From Erythrobacter ani (GTDB taxonomy: Bacteria; Pseudomonadota; Alphaproteobacteria; Sphingomonadales; Sphingomonadaceae), in contig NZ_JAGSPB010000002.1 of assembly GCF_019204025.1 (NCBI RefSeq), positions 434,001 to 498,000 on the forward strand: a stretch of DNA of 64,000 nucleotides, in the 5' to 3' direction. The notes under the pieces are model-generated. The model did no database searches. It saw only the letters and a program-made list of their open reading frames with translations, and was not told where the DNA came from. The first letter of the stretch is position 1, and each line of letters begins with the position of its first letter. Below, in pieces: positions 45,177-54,495 of the stretch. The translations under genes and the position numbers were made by a program.

Positions 45177-47837
45177 ATGTCGAAATTCGTCGGCGGCGCG
45201 TCAGCAAGCGCGCTCGCAATCGCTATTGCATCACCTGCTGTCGCACAGGATGCGACGGCCGGGGTAGAGCAAGCTCAGGAACAACGCGGAGGTGTGCAGA
45301 CGATCGTCGTTACCGCTCAGCGTCGGACCGAAGACCTTCAGGATGTGCCCGTTTCGGTCACCGCAATCGGTGCCGAGCAGCTTGAAGAGCTCAACATCGA
45401 TACGTTCGAGGATTACCTCGAACAAATTCCATCCGTCACGGCAGGCGGCAATGGGCCGGGGCAGAGCACGATCTATATTCGCGGCCTCGCCTCGACCACG
45501 CCCAACATCACTGTCGCAGGCGTAGCCGGTCTCGCGCCCAACGTGGCTCTCTATCTCAACGATCAACCGCTCTCCCAGCCTGGCCGTAACCTCGACGTTT
45601 ACGCGGCCGACCTGGAACGGATCGAGGTTCTATCAGGTCCGCAGGGCACATTGTTCGGCGCAAGCTCGCAGGCGGGTGTCGTCCGCCTGATCACCAACAA
45701 GCCTAGCCTTTCAGGTTTCGATGCGGCGTTTTCGACCGGCGTGTCCTTCACCAAGGGCGGTGAAGCGAGCTATCAGGGCGAGGCGATGGTCAACGTGCCT
45801 GTGACCGAGACAATCGCGCTTCGCGGTGTGGTCTATCTTGATGACCAGGGCGGCTATATCGACAACGTCCCTGGCACTATCAATCTCAGCGAAAGTGCGC
45901 GCTTCCGTCCGGAAGGTTTCGTTCGCGAAAACGGCGTCCCGGTGAATGCCAACCGCGCCGGCTTCCAGTCGACGGCCGATCTCAGCGATGTCAATTTCCT
46001 GAATGCCGACAATGCGGGCATTGCCGAAGACGATTTCAACGACACCCAGTACACGGGCTTCCGCGTAAGCGGGCTGTGGGAAGTGACGCCCGACTGGAGT
46101 GTGACGGTGTCGCACCAGCGCCAGAGTCTCGAAAGCGACGGTGTCTTCTTTGCCGATCCCGAGCTCGACGGTCTCGACGATCTCGAAATCTCGCGCTTCG
46201 AGGAAGATCGTCTGGAGGATGATTTTTCAAACACGAGCTGGACGGTCGAGGGTCGCATCGCGATGCTCGATGTCATTTACACCGGTGCCTACACAGACCG
46301 CGAATCCGAACAGCGCGCGGATTACACCGATTACCTGTTCGCGGGTCAGTACCTTCCTTACTACATCTGCGATGGGTCGGTGAGCTATCCTGGCGCTGCC
46401 GATCCGAGCGGCACATGTCAGCCGCCAAACCTCTTCGTGAACTCGCTCAGCAACACCGAGGTTTTTACTCAGGAACTGCGTTTCAGCACTCCTGAAGACT
46501 GGCGCGTCCGGTTTCAGGGCGGCGGGTTTTATTCTGATCTGTCGCTCGAAGAGCGGGTCGATTTCGCTTATCCCGGCAACGTCGCGGCTCAACCGTTCGG
46601 CCCGTTCGCGCCGAACTTTCCGCAGATGTCAGGCTTCGTTTCCGATCCGGGACCGTTCCCGGCTTCTACAATCTTCCGCAATGACATTCGCCGCACCGAT
46701 GAACAATTTGGTATCTTCGGCGAAGCCAGTTTCGATATCGTGCCCGACCTGCTGACCGCTACTTTCGGTGCGCGGTATTACGACGTCGAGGTCGATTTCG
46801 AGGGAAGCGCGAATGGCTCTTTCTGTAACTCGGGCGCGGCGCAGGATGCGAACGCATTCGGCACCGACATCAGCGATCTTTATGACGGCGACGGGGAGTT
46901 CACCTTCATCGGATCGTGCAATGCCGATCTGCGCCAGACCTTCGACCTGAACGACAGCCTCGACGATATCCAGGCGGCTGGTCTTTCAGCCTCGCAGGCG
47001 CAGCAAGTGTTCAACGCTGTTCGTGCGCCCGACACCGCATCGACCAGCGGCACGATTTTCAAGGGGACGCTGACAGTGACCCCAACCGAAGACCTGCTGT
47101 TTTACGCGACCTATTCGGAAGGTTTCCGTCCTGGACTGCTCAACCGTCCGGGCGGTTCAGTTGCACCGGGGACAGGCTTCGTGGTTCCGTTCGAAGTCGA
47201 TACCGACGAGGTGGAGAACTACGAGCTTGGTTGGAAGCTGGATCTGGTCGATGGTCAACTCCGCTTCAACGGGTCTGCGTTTTTCGTTGATATCTCGAAC
47301 CTTCAGACGCAGATCTTCGATCCGTCGATTACCAACCTGTTCTTCTCGTCAAACGCTGCGGATGCCGAGATTTACGGGATCGAGGCCGACTTCACGATCG
47401 CACCTTATGCGGTGCCGGGCCTGACGATCACGGGCGCATTCTCGATCCTCGACACCGAGATCACCGAAGTGCTCATCCCAACGACCGATGTGATCGAAGG
47501 CGAGGAACTGGCCTATGCGCCGGGTTTCCAGGGCAATCTTCGCGCTCGGTACGAATGGGATCTTTCGAGCACGCTCGAGGCTTATGTCCAGCCGCAGGTT
47601 TCCTATTCGGGGTCGAAGTTCACCGACATCATCGAAATCAACAAGATCGAGCTGGAGAGCTACACGCTGTTCGATCTGGCCGTCGGTATCAAGGCCGACC
47701 GCTGGGGTTTCGAAGTGTTCGGGGAGAACCTTTCCGATGAACGGGCCGAGATATCGGGTATCTTTGGCAATGACCGCGAGCGGATCATCACCAATCGTCC
47801 GTTGACCGTGGGCATGCGAGTGTCATTCGACTATTGA
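45177..47837 (+). CDS. TonB-dependent outer-membrane receptor
   Basis: An 886-residue receptor with a signal peptide ending 'ASPAVAQD' (about residue 24). A TonB box-like 'TIVVTAQRRTEDLQDVPVSV' start leads into the plug domain (about 55-165, 'IYIRGLAS', 'ERIEVLSGPQGTLFG'). A 22-strand barrel ends in 'RVSFDY' with a terminal aromatic. The 'VTAQRR.EDLQDVP' type is abundant in sphingomonads and imports unknown organic substrates or siderophores. The ATG at 45177 is chosen because it opens a proper signal peptide; an in-frame ATG at 45033 would add 48 unlikely residues. A terminator follows. Confidence 0.93.
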   Translation: MSKFVGGASASALAIAIASPAVAQDATAGVEQAQEQRGGVQTIVVTAQRRTEDLQDVPVSVTAIGAEQLEELNIDTFEDYLEQIPSVTAGGNGPGQSTIYIRGLASTTPNITVAGVAGLAPNVALYLNDQPLSQPGRNLDVYAADLERIEVLSGPQGTLFGASSQAGVVRLITNKPSLSGFDAAFSTGVSFTKGGEASYQGEAMVNVPVTETIALRGVVYLDDQGGYIDNVPGTINLSESARFRPEGFVRENGVPVNANRAGFQSTADLSDVNFLNADNAGIAEDDFNDTQYTGFRVSGLWEVTPDWSVTVSHQRQSLESDGVFFADPELDGLDDLEISRFEEDRLEDDFSNTSWTVEGRIAMLDVIYTGAYTDRESEQRADYTDYLFAGQYLPYYICDGSVSYPGAADPSGTCQPPNLFVNSLSNTEVFTQELRFSTPEDWRVRFQGGGFYSDLSLEERVDFAYPGNVAAQPFGPFAPNFPQMSGFVSDPGPFPASTIFRNDIRRTDEQFGIFGEASFDIVPDLLTATFGARYYDVEVDFEGSANGSFCNSGAAQDANAFGTDISDLYDGDGEFTFIGSCNADLRQTFDLNDSLDDIQAAGLSASQAQQVFNAVRAPDTASTSGTIFKGTLTVTPTEDLLFYATYSEGFRPGLLNRPGGSVAPGTGFVVPFEVDTDEVENYELGWKLDLVDGQLRFNGSAFFVDISNLQTQIFDPSITNLFFSSNAADAEIYGIEADFTIAPYAVPGLTITGAFSILDTEITEVLIPTTDVIEGEELAYAPGFQGNLRARYEWDLSSTLEAYVQPQVSYSGSKFTDIIEINKIELESYTLFDLAVGIKADRWGFEVFGENLSDERAEISGIFGNDRERIITNRPLTVGMRVSFDY

Positions 47838-47859
47838 TCCGGGCAGACTGAAAAGGCGG

Positions 47860-47900
47860 CGGCGGGAGTGAGCAAACCTGTTCACTCCCGCCGTTTGCTT
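47860..47900 (+). terminator. Intrinsic terminator after the TonB-dependent receptor
   Basis: CGGCGGGAGTGA (47860-47871) and TCACTCCCGCCG (47882-47893) form a perfect 12-bp stem around a 10-base loop, followed by TTTGCTTGTT. This is a strong rho-independent terminator for the receptor gene. A GTG at 47868, formally in frame with the next gene, lies inside the stem and is therefore an unlikely start. Confidence 0.88.
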
Positions 47901-47915
47901 GTTAAAGACACGACC

Positions 47916-49880
47916 ATGACGCCGCGCGAAAGCAATCTGAAAACCGCTCAGCAAAGAATGCAGTCTGGCGACTTTGCCGGCGGGCTCGATGCAGCCACCG
48001 CTATATTGGCGGACGATCCTGCAGACGGCGAGGCCCTGTATCTCGCGGCAGTCGCCTCGCGATACCTCAAGAGCTTCGGTGAAGCAGCCGAATACCTTTT
48101 ACGGCTCCATGCCGTGATGCCCGAATATGGCCGTGCATGGCAGGAAGAGGGGCACCTTGCGCTCGCCCAGGGGGACAAGACCGCGGCTCTTGCCGCGTTT
48201 GTTCGGGCGACGCGGTTCAATCCGGCACTTGAGGCCAGCTGGCGCGAACAGGCGGGGCTCTTGAGGGAGATGGGCAGGACGGGAGAGGCCAATGCGGCCC
48301 TCGCGCAGCAACAGCGCCTGGCCCAGCTGCCGCGTGAATTGGTCGCGGTGACCAATCACCTTGCCGAAGGCCGCTTGATCCGTGCGGAAGAGATCTGCCG
48401 TCATTACCTGCGGCAAAATCCGCGAAGCGTCGAAGGGATGCGGCTGCTTGCCCAGATCGGGATCGAACTCGGCATTTTGGACGATGCCGAATTTTTGCTG
48501 GAAAGCGCGGTCACGTTCGCCCCCGATGATGTCCAGCTGCGGTTGGATTACATCGACGCGCTGCGCCGCCGTCAGAACTTTGAAAAAGCGCGCGCTGAGG
48601 CTGCAGCTCTTTACGCGCGCGATCCGGAAAACGTACTGTTCCAGTCGCGGCTGGCTATCGAAAGCATGCAAACCGGCGATTACGATCGGGGTCTAATGCT
48701 GTTCGATGCGGTGCTCGCGAAAGTTCCAAACGATCCGGCCAACCTGACGAGCAAAGGCCATGCGCTGAAGACGACCGGAGCACAGGGCGAAGCGATCGCA
48801 AGCTACCGTGATGCGATCGCGGCGAAGCCCGATCACGGCGATGCTTGGTATGCCTTGGCAAACCTGAAGACCTATCGCTTCGAAGACGAGGAAGTGGCCG
48901 CGATGCAGGAACAGGCCGCGCGCGCCGACCTCGCATTCATGGACCGCGTGCATATCTCTTTCGCGCTCGGAAAAGCATTGGAAGATCGTGGTGATTATCA
49001 AGCAAGCTTCGCTTTCTACGATCGTGGCAATGCACTGAAGCGGACGCAGACCCGCTACAGCGCGGACGACATGACCGCCGAGTTGGCCAAACAAAAAGAG
49101 CTTTGCACGCCCGACCTGTTCGAACGGCAATCGGGCAAAGGGCACGGCGCGCCCGATCCGATTTTCATCCTGGGTCTACCACGCGCCGGTTCCACCTTGC
49201 TGGAGCAAATCCTTGCGAGCCATTCCCATATCGACGGTACATTGGAACTGCCCAACATTTTGGCGCTTGCTCACCGTCTGCGCGGACGCAAAGCCGGGCA
49301 ATCACGGTATCCGGAGATATTGCATGACCTGACCGGCGATCAGCTGGAGAAATTCGGATCAGACTTTATCGAGAATACGCGCATTCACCGGCAAGGCGCG
49401 CCGTTCTTCATCGACAAGATGCCGAACAATTTTCGCCATGTCGGCCTGATCCACCTCATCTTGCCGAATGCGAAAATCATCGATGCCCGGCGCGCGCCGA
49501 TGGATTGCTGTTTTTCCGGGTTCAAGCAGCTTTTTGCCGAGGGGCAAGAGTTTACTTACGGCCTCCATGAGGTTGGCCGCTATTACGCCGATTACGTCGG
49601 CCTGATGGATCATTGGGATGCGGTGCTTCCGGGCAAGGTATTGCGCGTTCAGCACGAGGATGTGCTCGACGATCTCGAAGGACAAACCCGGCGAATGCTG
49701 GAATTCCTGGGCGTTCCATTCGAAGACGCATGCCTGGATTTTCACAAGACCCACCGGGCGGTGCGCACTGCGTCGAGCGAGCAGGTGCGCGAGCCGATCA
49801 ACCGGAAGGGGCAGGGGGCGTGGCAGCCATTCGAACCGTGGCTCGATCCCCTCAAAGACGCGCTCGGCGACCTGGTTTAG
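47916..49880 (+). CDS. TPR-repeat sulfotransferase family protein
   Basis: A 654-residue protein. Residues 1-400 are a run of TPR units ('GEALYLAAVASRYLKSFGEA', 'PDHGDAWYALANLK'). Residues about 410-645 are a Sulfotransfer_3 domain with the PAPS 5'-phosphosulfate loop 'ILGLPRAGSTLLEQIL', 'DKMPNNFRHVGLIHLILPNA' region and 'VQHEDVLDD'. No signal peptide. Pairing with a preceding TonB receptor is common in sphingomonads, but the terminator between them means it has its own or attenuated transcription. Sulfotransferase activity is probable; the acceptor is unknown. It overlaps the convergent CsaA-like gene by 4 bp. Confidence 0.87.
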   Translation: MTPRESNLKTAQQRMQSGDFAGGLDAATAILADDPADGEALYLAAVASRYLKSFGEAAEYLLRLHAVMPEYGRAWQEEGHLALAQGDKTAALAAFVRATRFNPALEASWREQAGLLREMGRTGEANAALAQQQRLAQLPRELVAVTNHLAEGRLIRAEEICRHYLRQNPRSVEGMRLLAQIGIELGILDDAEFLLESAVTFAPDDVQLRLDYIDALRRRQNFEKARAEAAALYARDPENVLFQSRLAIESMQTGDYDRGLMLFDAVLAKVPNDPANLTSKGHALKTTGAQGEAIASYRDAIAAKPDHGDAWYALANLKTYRFEDEEVAAMQEQAARADLAFMDRVHISFALGKALEDRGDYQASFAFYDRGNALKRTQTRYSADDMTAELAKQKELCTPDLFERQSGKGHGAPDPIFILGLPRAGSTLLEQILASHSHIDGTLELPNILALAHRLRGRKAGQSRYPEILHDLTGDQLEKFGSDFIENTRIHRQGAPFFIDKMPNNFRHVGLIHLILPNAKIIDARRAPMDCCFSGFKQLFAEGQEFTYGLHEVGRYYADYVGLMDHWDAVLPGKVLRVQHEDVLDDLEGQTRRMLEFLGVPFEDACLDFHKTHRAVRTASSEQVREPINRKGQGAWQPFEPWLDPLKDALGDLV

Positions 49881-50215
49881 GCCAGTCTCGAACCATCGGG
49901 GACATCGTCCCCGGGTGCAGCGAGCACGATCGCTCCGTCGGCATCGGGAAAACCGAGCACAAGCACCTCGGACATGAACGGTCCGATCTGGCGCGGCGGG
50001 AAGTTCACGACAGCCATCACCTTGCGCCCGATCAAACCTTCCGGGGTGTAGTGGTCGGTAATCTGTGCCGAACTTTTGCGGGTGCCCAGTTCGCTGCCGA
50101 AATCTACCACCACCTTGATTGCAGGCTTGCGCGCCTCCGGAAACGGTTCGGCCGAAATCACCGTCCCTGCCCGGATATCCAGCGCCATGAACGTGTCAAA
50201 AGTCGTCTGTTCCAT
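49877..50215 (-). CDS. csaA: CsaA-like tRNA-binding (OB-fold) protein
   Basis: A 112-residue protein with the EMAP/tRNA-binding OB fold: 'FMALDIRAGTVISAEPFPEA', 'PAIKVVVDFG', 'KSSAQITDHY', 'GRKVMAVVNFPPRQIGPFMSEVLVLG' region and a final 'VLAAPGDDVPDG'. This is the standard CsaA layout (about 110 residues), a small tRNA-binding protein with reported chaperone activity. The ATG at 50215 fits family length. It is divergent from the molybdenum hydroxylase operon with an 87-bp gap. Confidence 0.92.
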   Translation of the reverse strand: MEQTTFDTFMALDIRAGTVISAEPFPEARKPAIKVVVDFGSELGTRKSSAQITDHYTPEGLIGRKVMAVVNFPPRQIGPFMSEVLVLGFPDADGAIVLAAPGDDVPDGSRLA

Positions 50216-50302
50216 CGCGCCGCGATAACGCCGCCCTTCCCATAAGTCACCGTGTGGGATAGATTGCATTGCGCAACCCAGTACAGCGCAGGAACACTCC
50301 TC

Positions 50303-50794
50303 ATGACCAGTTTTACACTCAACGGGCAGCCGGTGACGGTCGACGCCGATCCTGCGATGCCGATATTGTGGGTCGTGCGTGAGAAACTGGGCCTCAACGG
50401 CACCAAATTCGGCTGCGGCATTGCCCAATGCGGGGCATGCACCGTTCACCTCGATGGTGAACCGGTGCGCAGTTGCTCCACCCCCATCGCACAGGCGGAG
50501 GGCCGCGAAGTTACCACGATTGAAGGGATCGCCGGCCCCGAAGGCGAGCTGACCAAGGTTCAACAGGCATGGATCAGCGAACAGGTTCCGCAATGCGGAT
50601 ACTGCCAATCGGGCCAGATCATGGCTGCGACCGCGCTGCTGCGTGACAATCCCACCCCGACTGACGAGGACATCGATACGGCGATGTCCGGCAATATCTG
50701 CCGCTGCGGCACTTACACGCGCATTCGCCGCGCGATCAAAGTCGCCGCGGGGATCGAGCAACCGCTTTCCGAACGCTTGCCGGGGGAGGCCTGA
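50303..50794 (+). CDS. iorA: Molybdenum hydroxylase 2Fe-2S subunit, IorA-like
   Basis: A 163-residue subunit with two 2Fe-2S clusters. The plant-ferredoxin motif is '[16 protein letters not shown]' with a later 'RSCSTP'; the second is 'QCGYCQSGQ' with '[13 protein letters not shown]'. It transfers electrons from the Mo cofactor in the next gene's product. It belongs to the isoquinoline 1-oxidoreductase/aldehyde dehydrogenase small-subunit group. The ATG at 50303 follows AGGA; the longer frame from 50252 lacks a good site. It is 3 bp from iorB. Confidence 0.92.
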   Translation: MTSFTLNGQPVTVDADPAMPILWVVREKLGLNGTKFGCGIAQCGACTVHLDGEPVRSCSTPIAQAEGREVTTIEGIAGPEGELTKVQQAWISEQVPQCGYCQSGQIMAATALLRDNPTPTDEDIDTAMSGNICRCGTYTRIRRAIKVAAGIEQPLSERLPGEA

Positions 50795-50797
50795 GCC

Positions 50798-53047
50798 ATG
50801 AACGATCTTTCTCCCAAAAAGGAACGCGGCAAACTCGCCAAGTGGAGCCGCCGCGGGTTTATCGGCGCTGGCGTGCTGGCAGGTGGCGGCCTTCTCATCG
50901 GCATTGGCGTGCGTCCCGGCAATCCGATTGGGGCGCTCGCCCCGAAAGTCGCCTCGGGAGCGGGGGAGCAACTTGTCAATTCCTGGGTCAAGATCGACGC
51001 GAACAACATCGTCACCGCGATCGTCCCGCATTGCGAGATGGGGCAGGGCGCGCATTCGGTGCTGGCGCAAATGCTCGCCGATGAACTCGACGCGGCTTGG
51101 GATGATGTGCGCGTCATGCAGGCGCCGACCGATGGCAGCTACGTCGTCAGCGATACTGCGCGGATGTTCGCCGCGCCGTTCACATTGAACGCCGCTTCTT
51201 GGATCGAGCCCACATGGGACGGGCTCTTCACCCAGATCGGGCGGTTTGCAGATGTCATGATTACCGGCGGATCATCCTCCATCAGATCGACCGGCCAATA
51301 CCAGATGCGCATTGCCGGTGCAGCGGCCCGCCAGATGTTGAAGGGTGCAGCTGCAGAGGCGTGGGATGTGCCGGTAGGCGAGATCATCACGCGCGACAGC
51401 ACCCTGTTCCACGAAGCATCCGGCAAATCTGCGCCCTATGCCAAATTCGCCAGCGCCGCCGCGGACCAGCCGATGGATCATACACCGACGCTGAAATCGC
51501 CTGCCGAATACCGCCTTATGGGTAAGAGCAAGGCGCGCACAGACATTCCGGCCAAGATCAACGGCACGGCCCAATTTGGCATCGATGCGGAGCCGGACGG
51601 CCTTGACCTTAGCTATGCTGCGGTGGTCCGCCCTCCTGTGAACGGCAGCAACGTGACCCGGATGAATGCCGAGCGCGCCATGGAGATGCCGGGCGTGCTG
51701 CAAATCTTGAACATGGGCGATTTCGTCGCCGTGGTCGGCGACAGTTATTGGCATGCTCAGCAGGCGGTGAACGCGATCAAGATCGATTGGAGCAGATCGG
51801 ACAGCCCCGTTCTTGCGACCGAAGACCAATTTGCAGCCTTCGCCGCTGCGCTTGACCACGCGGGCGAAGACGGCGGCGAGGAAGTGGCGGCAAGAGGCGA
51901 TGCCGCAGCGGCGTTTTCCGAAGCCGCGACGGCGATCGAAGCCGAGTACAAAGTCCCCTATCTCGCCCATGCACCGATGGAGCCAGTCAACTGCACCGCG
52001 CTTGTCAAAGACGGTAAATGCGATGTGTGGACCAGCACGCAGGTCCCCCTGATGGCACGAACGGCGATCGAGAAGGCTATCGGCCTGTCCAAGTACGATA
52101 TCACCGTGCATCACCCCTATCTCGGCGGCGCTTTCGGCCGGAGGCTCGAAAACGATTACGTGACCATGGCGGTCCGGATCGCGAAAGCGACAGGCTATCC
52201 GGTCAAGATGATCTGGAGCCGCGAAGAGGACACGCAAAAGGGCGTCTATCGTCCCGCCGATATCAGCCGGCACAGGGCCGGGCTCGGACCGGATGGAAAG
52301 CTGATGGCCTATGGCAGTGTCTTCACTCAGCGACACGATCCGGCGGAAGCCAGCGTGCCTGCGATGTACGATATTCCCAACACATCGGTCCGTGTGGCCG
52401 CATCCGAGCTGCATCTGCCTTTCGCAGCGTGGCGGTCTGTCGATCACTCGCAGCAGGGCTGGTTCGTAGAGAGTTTCATCGACGAGGCTGCTCATGCGGC
52501 AGGTGCGGACCCGATCGAATACCGCCTTGCGATGCTTCAGAGCTCGCCGCGCCACGCAGCGGTGCTGAGTAAGGTCGCTGAACTCAGCGACTGGAATGCT
52601 CCGCGCGCGAACGGCACGGCGAAGGGAGTGGCCATAGTCGAGAGCTTCGGCACAATCGCAGCCGAGGTGATCGAGGTGGATATGACCGCTGGCAAGCCGA
52701 AGATGACGAATTGCTGGGCGGTGTGCGATGCGGGCTTCGTGATGAATCCCGATGGCTTCCGCAACCAGATCGAAGGCGGCATCGTTTTCGGCCTTACAGC
52801 AGCGATGTACGGGGAAATCGACCTTGCGGGCGGTGCGGTGAAGCAGAGCAATTTTCACGATTACAAGATGCTCCGGATGAACGAAGTGCCGAATATCGAG
52901 GTGGCGATCATCAATTCGGGCGATGTCCCGGTCGGCGGTGCGGGCGAGCCGGGCCTCCCGCCCGCAGCCCCTGCATTAACCAATGCGATCTTCGCCGCGA
53001 CCGGCAGGCGGCTTCGGGAGCTTCCCATTGCGAAGCAATTCGCGTGA
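50798..53047 (+). CDS. iorB: Molybdenum hydroxylase large subunit, IorB-like, Tat-exported
   Basis: A 749-residue molybdopterin-cytosine-dinucleotide subunit. The N-terminus has a Tat signal ('WSRRGFIGAGVLAGGGLLIG'). The enzyme body shows 'HCEMGQGAHSVLAQMLADEL', 'YLAHAPMEPVNCTA', 'LGGAFGRRLENDY', 'FAAWRSVDHSQQGWFVESF' and the final 'VGGAGEPGLPPAAPAL' with the catalytic Glu. Fold and order match isoquinoline 1-oxidoreductase beta subunits. Tat export with the small subunit implies a periplasmic aldehyde or N-heterocycle dehydrogenase, and the next gene supplies a cytochrome c acceptor. Confidence 0.93.
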   Translation: MNDLSPKKERGKLAKWSRRGFIGAGVLAGGGLLIGIGVRPGNPIGALAPKVASGAGEQLVNSWVKIDANNIVTAIVPHCEMGQGAHSVLAQMLADELDAAWDDVRVMQAPTDGSYVVSDTARMFAAPFTLNAASWIEPTWDGLFTQIGRFADVMITGGSSSIRSTGQYQMRIAGAAARQMLKGAAAEAWDVPVGEIITRDSTLFHEASGKSAPYAKFASAAADQPMDHTPTLKSPAEYRLMGKSKARTDIPAKINGTAQFGIDAEPDGLDLSYAAVVRPPVNGSNVTRMNAERAMEMPGVLQILNMGDFVAVVGDSYWHAQQAVNAIKIDWSRSDSPVLATEDQFAAFAAALDHAGEDGGEEVAARGDAAAAFSEAATAIEAEYKVPYLAHAPMEPVNCTALVKDGKCDVWTSTQVPLMARTAIEKAIGLSKYDITVHHPYLGGAFGRRLENDYVTMAVRIAKATGYPVKMIWSREEDTQKGVYRPADISRHRAGLGPDGKLMAYGSVFTQRHDPAEASVPAMYDIPNTSVRVAASELHLPFAAWRSVDHSQQGWFVESFIDEAAHAAGADPIEYRLAMLQSSPRHAAVLSKVAELSDWNAPRANGTAKGVAIVESFGTIAAEVIEVDMTAGKPKMTNCWAVCDAGFVMNPDGFRNQIEGGIVFGLTAAMYGEIDLAGGAVKQSNFHDYKMLRMNEVPNIEVAIINSGDVPVGGAGEPGLPPAAPALTNAIFAATGRRLRELPIAKQFA

Positions 53048-53072
53048 TCGGCCGGTACAGGGGATCTGATTG

Positions 53073-53531
53073 ATGCATTACCGCGCTGCTCTGAACGCCT
53101 TGCTCCTCACTCCGGCTGTTGCTGCATGCGGCGGTTCGGAGGAACAGCCGGTGGTAGAGCAGATCGTGGTGCGCGAGCCAGGCGATCCGCTGCTAGCTTG
53201 CGGTGGGACAGACGCCGCGCCCGATCTGCTCGCCGCAGGAAGGTCCGCCTTTGCCATGTGCAGTTCGTGCCATGTGGCCGAGGCAGGCGAACCATCATCG
53301 GCTGGCCCCAATCTGCACGGCGTCGTTGGCAGGCGAGCGGGGGCGCTCAGTGATTTTGTATATTCGGAAGCGTTATCGACCTCTCAGATCACGTGGGATC
53401 AGACGCAGCTCGATCGGTTCCTTGCCGATCCATCCGGCACAGTACCGGGCACGATCATGGTCGCAGGCGCGGTCGATGATCCGGATCGCCGCGCCGCCAT
53501 TATCGCCTATCTTGCAAATTTGAGCGAATAG
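53073..53531 (+). CDS. c-type cytochrome lipoprotein, electron acceptor candidate
   Basis: A 152-residue protein with a signal peptide ending in a lipobox-like 'AVAACGG' (Cys about 19), one heme site 'CSSCHVAEA' and 'GPNLHGVVGRRAG', typical of class I cytochrome c (c2/c552 type). A distal Met lies in 'GTIMVAGAVDD'. It would sit on the periplasmic side and take electrons from IorAB. It starts 26 bp after iorB, and shares the operon with xdhC and a MocA-like gene. Confidence 0.88.
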   Translation: MHYRAALNALLLTPAVAACGGSEEQPVVEQIVVREPGDPLLACGGTDAAPDLLAAGRSAFAMCSSCHVAEAGEPSSAGPNLHGVVGRRAGALSDFVYSEALSTSQITWDQTQLDRFLADPSGTVPGTIMVAGAVDDPDRRAAIIAYLANLSE

Positions 53532-53550
53532 GTCGGGGATTTCGGCGCAA

Positions 53551-54495
53551 GTGAATTTTCATGACGTTTTCGAATTTCTGAAAGAACGCCAATCGGGTGG
53601 TGCAAATACCGTGCTGGTTACGGTCTGCGGGGTCGAGGGGTCGTCCATGCGCAATCCCGGAACGATCATGGGCGTCGCAGAGGACGGAACTTACGCGGGA
53701 TCGCTCTCCGGTGGGTGCATAGAAACCGCCGTTGTAGCGGAGGCCATCGATGCATTGCGATTCGGCGAGCCACGCATCACAAGATTCGGAGCAGGTTCTC
53801 CCTACATCGATATCAAGCTTCCGTGTGGAGGCGGCCTAGATCTACACTTTCAGCCTCTCGGAGATAGTGACTTGGCGGCGAAGTGCCTCCAGTCCGTTCA
53901 GCAGCGCGCGCCCTTTTCAGTCACGCTATCGCCGGTGTGCCCCCAGCACTCGCCGGGCTGGCATCCAACCAGCTATAACGCCGCAGAAGGCACCGCCGTA
54001 TTCGGACACTGGCCAGAGCCGCAGCTCGCGATCATCGGTCACGGCGCGGGCGTTGCGGCACTCGATCGCTTGGCGCACACCTTGGGCTGCCGGACGCAGG
54101 TTTATACACCCGATGATCGGATAGCGGCCGATCTCGAAAGCGTATCCACGGAGGTTGCGCGGCTGAAGCGCGCGTCGGAAACCGGGCTTTTGCGCAGCGA
54201 CCCGTGGACGGCGTTCGCTTTCCTGTTCCACGATCACGACTGGGAAACCGACCTGATAGAGCGCGCGTTGACGCTTCCCCATTTTTACTTGGGCGCTATG
54301 GGAGGCAGCAAGGCGCATGCGGCGCGCTGCGAGGTATTGCGGGCGCGGGGAGTAAGCGACGCTCAGATTGCTGCGATCAAGGCGCCCATTGGCGTGTTCC
54401 ATTCTTCGCGCGATCCGCAAACATTGGCGCTGTCGGCATTGGCTGAAATCATCAGAACCTATCAGGAAACCGATTTCGGAGCGGCCGTTGGCTGA
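53551..54495 (+). CDS. xdhC: XdhC/CoxI family molybdenum cofactor insertion protein
   Basis: A 314-residue protein. The XdhC/CoxI N-terminal domain shows 'VCGVEGSSMRNPGTIMGV', 'SLSGGCIETAV' and 'KLPCGGGLDLHF'. The C-terminal Rossmann-like XdhC domain begins 'PQLAIIGHGAGVAALDRLA' and ends with 'YLGAMGGSKAHAARCEVL' region and 'KAPIGV'. The family binds and sulfurates Mo cofactor before insertion into xanthine-dehydrogenase-type enzymes. It thus matures IorB. Start is a GTG at 53551; the stop overlaps the MocA-like start. Confidence 0.92.
   Translation: MNFHDVFEFLKERQSGGANTVLVTVCGVEGSSMRNPGTIMGVAEDGTYAGSLSGGCIETAVVAEAIDALRFGEPRITRFGAGSPYIDIKLPCGGGLDLHFQPLGDSDLAAKCLQSVQQRAPFSVTLSPVCPQHSPGWHPTSYNAAEGTAVFGHWPEPQLAIIGHGAGVAALDRLAHTLGCRTQVYTPDDRIAADLESVSTEVARLKRASETGLLRSDPWTAFAFLFHDHDWETDLIERALTLPHFYLGAMGGSKAHAARCEVLRARGVSDAQIAAIKAPIGVFHSSRDPQTLALSALAEIIRTYQETDFGAAVG

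Noticed and set aside
47868..47915. GTG at 47868 as start of the TPR-sulfotransferase
   Set aside because: It falls inside the stem of the terminator hairpin; the ATG at 47916 gives a normal TPR N-terminus.
51272..52858. Open frame of 528 codons opposite iorB
   Set aside because: Lies wholly within the recognised molybdenum hydroxylase gene on the other strand, with no recognisable motif.
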